Assembly: GCA_023406915.1 (NCBI GenBank)
Contig: JAEXTR010000120.1
Location: forward strand, 1-9,358
Direction of reading: 5' to 3'
DNA: 9,358 nucleotides
From: Bacteroidota bacterium
GTDB lineage: Bacteria; Bacteroidota; Ignavibacteria; Ignavibacteriales; Ignavibacteriaceae
Position numbers and translations under genes: made by a program. Shown piece by piece: positions 7,073 through 9,358 of this stretch (position 1 is its first letter; each line of letters begins with the position of its first letter). The notes under the pieces are model-generated. The model did not search any database. It had not been told where the DNA came from and worked only from the letters and a program-made list of their open reading frames with translations.

Positions 7073-7244
7073 TTCCAAACGACCCGATTGCCGGAAGTGT
7101 GTCCACTTTTTTGTAACGTGGGACCCCCGGGCGCCTTACGGATGCAAAGCACATGGCTTTAAATCAAAAAGGATTCCTGCACTTGAGGTATTCGCCAGTT
7201 CAGGAATCCATTGTCTACTATTCAGGGTGAAAGATAAAAAGTAG
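7059..7244 (+). CDS. Small conserved-looking four-cysteine protein, function unknown
   Basis: A 61-residue frame, TTG start at 7059-7061, TAG at 7242-7244. The only other in-frame option before the upstream stop at 7041-7043 would be a rare ATC, and a purine stretch GGGTGG sits 8 bases before the TTG, so I take TTG. The start lies inside the last five codons of the GH9 gene (14-bp overlap, +1 frame), which suggests coupled translation. Cysteines at 11, 14, 29 and 52 (C-x2-C-x14-C-x22-C), with the cores HFFVTWDP, PYGCKAHGFKSK and SSGIHC around them, give a compact layout typical of a zinc- or metal-binding mini-protein. From memory it matches a family of uncharacterised 55-65 residue proteins in several Gram-negative phyla; I cannot name a function. 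There is no signal peptide, so it is likely cytoplasmic and need not share the GH9 enzyme's role. Confidence 0.78.
   Translation: MQGSDSKRPDCRKCVHFFVTWDPRAPYGCKAHGFKSKRIPALEVFASSGIHCLLFRVKDKK
7161..7209 (-). terminator. Possible minus-strand terminator inside the four-cysteine gene
   Basis: GGATTCCTG (7171-7179) and CAGGAATCC (7201-7209) are a perfect 9-bp inverted repeat, extended inward by ACT/AGT after one mismatch. On the minus strand the structure is followed directly by TTTTTGATTT (7170-7161). It would stop transcription of the lipoprotein operon, in addition to the smaller hairpin at its stop codon. It lies within coding sequence of the opposite strand, so it may also be an mRNA fold of that gene. 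Confidence 0.45.
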
Positions 7245-7258
7245 TCGAGTTACTACTT
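7239..7258. terminator. Hairpin shared by two convergent stop codons
   Basis: AAGTAGT (7239-7245) and ACTACTT (7252-7258) form a perfect 7-bp stem around a 6-nt loop. The + strand TAG (7242-7244) and the - strand TAG (7255-7253) occupy the two arms and mirror each other. On the minus strand the stem ends in a TTTTT run (7238-7234 plus stem T), so it could act as a weak AT-rich terminator for the lipoprotein gene. The + strand has no T tract. Confidence 0.5.
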
Positions 7259-7939
7259 ATTGAGAGATTGCAGCATCTTTTTATACTCTGTTACTGTCAG
7301 CCGGAACACTCCGCTTTGTTCTAATGTAAGATCAATGGTGAATTCTGGTGCTGTACCCGAAGTTAATTGCCCTGGAGTGTAATTACTAAAAACGGCACCT
7401 TTGATCATGCTGAGCGTGTCAGCCTCAGCTGATTTTCCTTCTTTCCGTAATTGATTTTTCCGTTCCATTTCAGCATCATACATCAGTTTGTACTCAAGTG
7501 CCAACGCCAACTTTAGTTTACCGGCAATTCTAAAGGCAATTCGGTGTGCATGATCATAATCAGACTGGTACACGTACTGTATTGATCTGAACTTGTGGGA
7601 TTCCAGATCTGTAGCTGAGGAGAGAGAATCAAGAAACAAACACCCTGTTGGCTCATGCAAGCCAAGTTTTTCAGCCCAGTCAGGGAAACGTTTAGCCTGA
7701 TATGAGTCGAAATAGCCTAGAAACTCTGATCCAAGATCACCTGCGCGCTTTCTTCCCTCATCAAACGAAGCTTTCCCTGCCATTACATCGGTATGTATCT
7801 GAGCAAGCTTTGCGTGGCGTTCAGATAAACCTGCACTATCAATTGGTATATCACTCTCACCACATCCAGAAATCAGCAATGCCAGAATCACCAGCACTAA
7901 TCCGGCATTTTTTTGTTTTGTGACTTTCTTAAAGAACAT
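7253..7939 (-). CDS. Lipoprotein of unknown function, coupled to the GH94 gene
   Basis: A 228-residue predicted lipoprotein. Lysine-rich N-terminus (FFKKVTKQK), hydrophobic stretch at residues 13-23, then lipobox I-S-G-C with the lipidated Cys at 26 followed by GESD. The mature part (about 203 residues) has no domain I recognise. It is mostly hydrophilic and helix-prone, with a charged helix around residues 150-175 (EYKLMYDAEMERKNQLRKEGK) and a beta-prone end (EFTIDLTLEQSGVFRLTV). I chose ATG 7939-7937 because the alternative ATG at 7960 would overlap the GH94 gene and add residues ahead of a normal signal peptide. The GH94 stop and this start are joined as TAA-A-ATG, so the two are almost certainly co-transcribed and probably translationally coupled. 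The operon suggests a cell-envelope role in the same glycan pathway, but nothing in the protein itself shows this. Confidence 0.85.
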   Translation of the reverse strand: MFFKKVTKQKNAGLVLVILALLISGCGESDIPIDSAGLSERHAKLAQIHTDVMAGKASFDEGRKRAGDLGSEFLGYFDSYQAKRFPDWAEKLGLHEPTGCLFLDSLSSATDLESHKFRSIQYVYQSDYDHAHRIAFRIAGKLKLALALEYKLMYDAEMERKNQLRKEGKSAEADTLSMIKGAVFSNYTPGQLTSGTAPEFTIDLTLEQSGVFRLTVTEYKKMLQSLNK

Positions 7940-7940
7940 T

Positions 7941-9358
7941 TTACAGGTACGCCTCAACAAGCAGAAGTTCTTCGGTAAACAACTCTGGCTCGATTACTGA
8001 ACCATTGTAAATTTGACCGTTGACCAGTAGTTTTTCGACACCATTGTTTCTGCCATTTTTGTTGTGAATGGTAAGGCGTATGGTCTTACCTCTGAACTTG
8101 CGGATAGCGGTAACTTTTTTCCATGCAGAAGGGAGATTCGGTTCGATGCCTATTCCTGCGATGGAAGTTCTGAATCCGACAATGTAATCCATGCCGATCC
8201 TGAGCATCCAGTTTGCAGTGCCGGTCAGCCAGGAGTGGCTTGCCTGGCCTTCAGTTGGATGATCCGGAGAAGTAAGATATTCAGCGAATACATACGGCTC
8301 AGTCTCGTACCTATCGATCCTTTGTGAAGAGTTGAAAGGGAGCATTGCAAGATATTTTTGAATACCGAATTCAGTATCACCATTCATCAATGAAGCCAGC
8401 ACAAACCAGGAAGACGCATGGTTGAAAATCGCTCCATTCTCTTTCTTGCCTGGAACGCAGCGTGATATAAGACCTGTGTTCTCTTCTACTTCCGTAAATG
8501 ATGGATAACATATTTGAATGCCATGATCACGGGCGAGCAGTTTTTTCCCAGATTCCATGCATTTTAATGCACGGTCCTGGGGTGCCATGCCAGAAAGTAC
8601 AGCCCAACTTTGTGAGTTGATGAAAATCTTTCCCTGCTTTGCACTCTTTGTGCCGAGTGGGGTTCCATCATCACGGAAAGCCCTGATATACCAACCGCCA
8701 TCCCAGGCTATTTCGTTAATTATTTTAGTCAGTTTATCATAAGCCTTCTTCCATTTCCGGTATGTTTCTTTGTCTCCTTTTAACAGCAGTAACTCAAAAG
8801 TCTTCTTAATAACATAACCAAGGAAAAATCCACCCCATACGGTTTCACCTTTCCCTTTTGGTCCAACTTTATCCAGCGTGTCATTCCAGTCACCGTTCAT
8901 AATTTTTGGCAATCCACGTTTGGTGCATGCAGAAAGAGCAAAATCGATGGCACCTTTCATGTGCTCATACACGGTTCCCTTGCCACCATCATAATAAGGA
9001 ACAACTTCATCAAGAATGCTAAGGTCAGCGGTTTCATTCAGATACTCAATAATACCAAAAGGAATCCAGAGGGGAGTATCGGAGTGATTGGTTTTTTCTC
9101 CCCAGTCAGTGAGTTTAAAAAAGTTGTGAAGCGTACTGCCATCCTGAAACTGGAATCTTAGTGCATTCAGCATCCGGCTTCTGACACGTTCAGGGTGTGC
9201 AATGACCATCCCGATAATATCCTGAAACTGATCCCTGATCCCGGTGCCGAAAAGAAGACCACCGTGATAGTAGCCTGAGTTTCGAGCCATGTCAAAAGTT
9301 ACTGCTGCCTGATACTGATTCCACACATTCTGCATGGCATTAAACTTTTCATCGGGTG
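7941..9358 (-). CDS. GH94 (GT36-type) disaccharide phosphorylase, C-terminal part; 5' end outside window
   Basis: A cytoplasmic inverting phosphorylase that cleaves a beta-linked disaccharide or oligosaccharide with phosphate to give an alpha-sugar 1-phosphate. The frame stays open to base 9358 (PDEKFNA precedes the first Met at 9335), so this is a partial gene, not a short one: 472 residues of a family usually near 800. The catalytic (alpha/alpha)6 barrel is recognisable by FNAMQNVWNQYQ, GTGIRDQFQDIIG and the GDWND motif (about 8880-8894), which carries the proton-donor Asp. PGKKENGAIFNHASSW and SWLTGTANW carry the phosphate-site residues, and a C-terminal beta-sandwich begins near GIGIEPNLPSAW. 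It has no signal peptide in the part seen. Characterised GH94 members act on cellobiose, N,N'-diacetylchitobiose, cellodextrins, laminaribiose or beta-1,2-glucans; I cannot choose between them. It shares an operon with the lipoprotein gene and is convergent with the GH9 gene. Confidence 0.93.
   Translation of the reverse strand, partial: PDEKFNAMQNVWNQYQAAVTFDMARNSGYYHGGLLFGTGIRDQFQDIIGMVIAHPERVRSRMLNALRFQFQDGSTLHNFFKLTDWGEKTNHSDTPLWIPFGIIEYLNETADLSILDEVVPYYDGGKGTVYEHMKGAIDFALSACTKRGLPKIMNGDWNDTLDKVGPKGKGETVWGGFFLGYVIKKTFELLLLKGDKETYRKWKKAYDKLTKIINEIAWDGGWYIRAFRDDGTPLGTKSAKQGKIFINSQSWAVLSGMAPQDRALKCMESGKKLLARDHGIQICYPSFTEVEENTGLISRCVPGKKENGAIFNHASSWFVLASLMNGDTEFGIQKYLAMLPFNSSQRIDRYETEPYVFAEYLTSPDHPTEGQASHSWLTGTANWMLRIGMDYIVGFRTSIAGIGIEPNLPSAWKKVTAIRKFRGKTIRLTIHNKNGRNNGVEKLLVNGQIYNGSVIEPELFTEELLLVEAYL

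Noticed and set aside
7937..7960. Upstream ATG at 7960 as start of the lipoprotein
   Set aside because: It would add MLRRTCK before a complete signal peptide and overlap the end of the GH94 gene. The ATG one base after the GH94 stop is the more natural start.
8064..8327. 87-codon open frame on + within the GH94 region
   Set aside because: It is antisense to conserved GH94 sequence (the TGTANW and EPYVFAEY region) and has no recognisable features.
7941..9335. GH94 protein as a short stand-alone 464-residue enzyme starting at 9335
   Set aside because: The frame is open to the window edge, and the residues before that Met (PDEKFNA) continue the family motif. The gene is cut by the window, not truncated.

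Overview
The window looks like chromosomal DNA from a member of the Bacteroidota. The evidence is an exact TTTG-N19-TAnnTTTG promoter in front of the tRNA gene, further TAnnTTTG elements before two protein genes, a CarboxypepD_reg-like/plug/OMP beta-barrel outer-membrane protein of a type abundant in that phylum, and signal peptides ending in 'AQ'. Nothing in the sequence fixes the genus.

Layout. 1-136: the last 44 codons of a membrane transporter (probably MFS) on +. It abuts tail to tail, with no spacer, a MATE-family efflux transporter on - (137-1492), whose promoter suggests a nearly leaderless mRNA. 1641-1800: a self-contained tRNA-Ala(GGC) unit on + with promoter, gene and terminator. 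1845-4429: an 809-residue TonB-dependent-type outer-membrane protein on - with its terminator and promoter element. 4430-4588: a divergent regulatory region with a 17-bp palindrome. 4589-7072: a secreted two-domain enzyme on +, an N-terminal glycoside hydrolase family 9 (GH9) module fused to a C-terminal polysaccharide-deacetylase (CE4/NodB-like) module. 7059-7244: a 61-residue four-cysteine protein on + that overlaps the GH9 gene and starts at TTG. 7253-9358 on -: a lipoprotein of unknown function, preceded one base upstream by the C-terminal part of a GH94 (GT36-type) disaccharide phosphorylase that runs off the right edge.

Working together (inference). The right half reads as a small beta-glycan utilisation locus. 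A secreted GH9/deacetylase fusion would trim an oligosaccharide outside the cytoplasm, the divergent outer-membrane receptor may import material, and a cytoplasmic GH94 enzyme would phosphorolyse the resulting disaccharide to a sugar 1-phosphate. GH9 plus GH94 together fits cellulose-type or chitin/chitosan-type oligosaccharides; the deacetylase module tilts this toward amino-sugar substrates but does not settle it. There is no SusD-like partner in the window, so this is not a classic Sus-type locus.

The most unusual features are the degenerate first catalytic motif of the deacetylase module, the overlapping four-cysteine mini-protein, and the 20-bp hairpin in which the TAG stops of two convergent genes mirror each other. 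No stretch over 300 bases lacks a gene. I see no insertion sequence, CRISPR array or phage gene, and no convincingly new multi-gene system.
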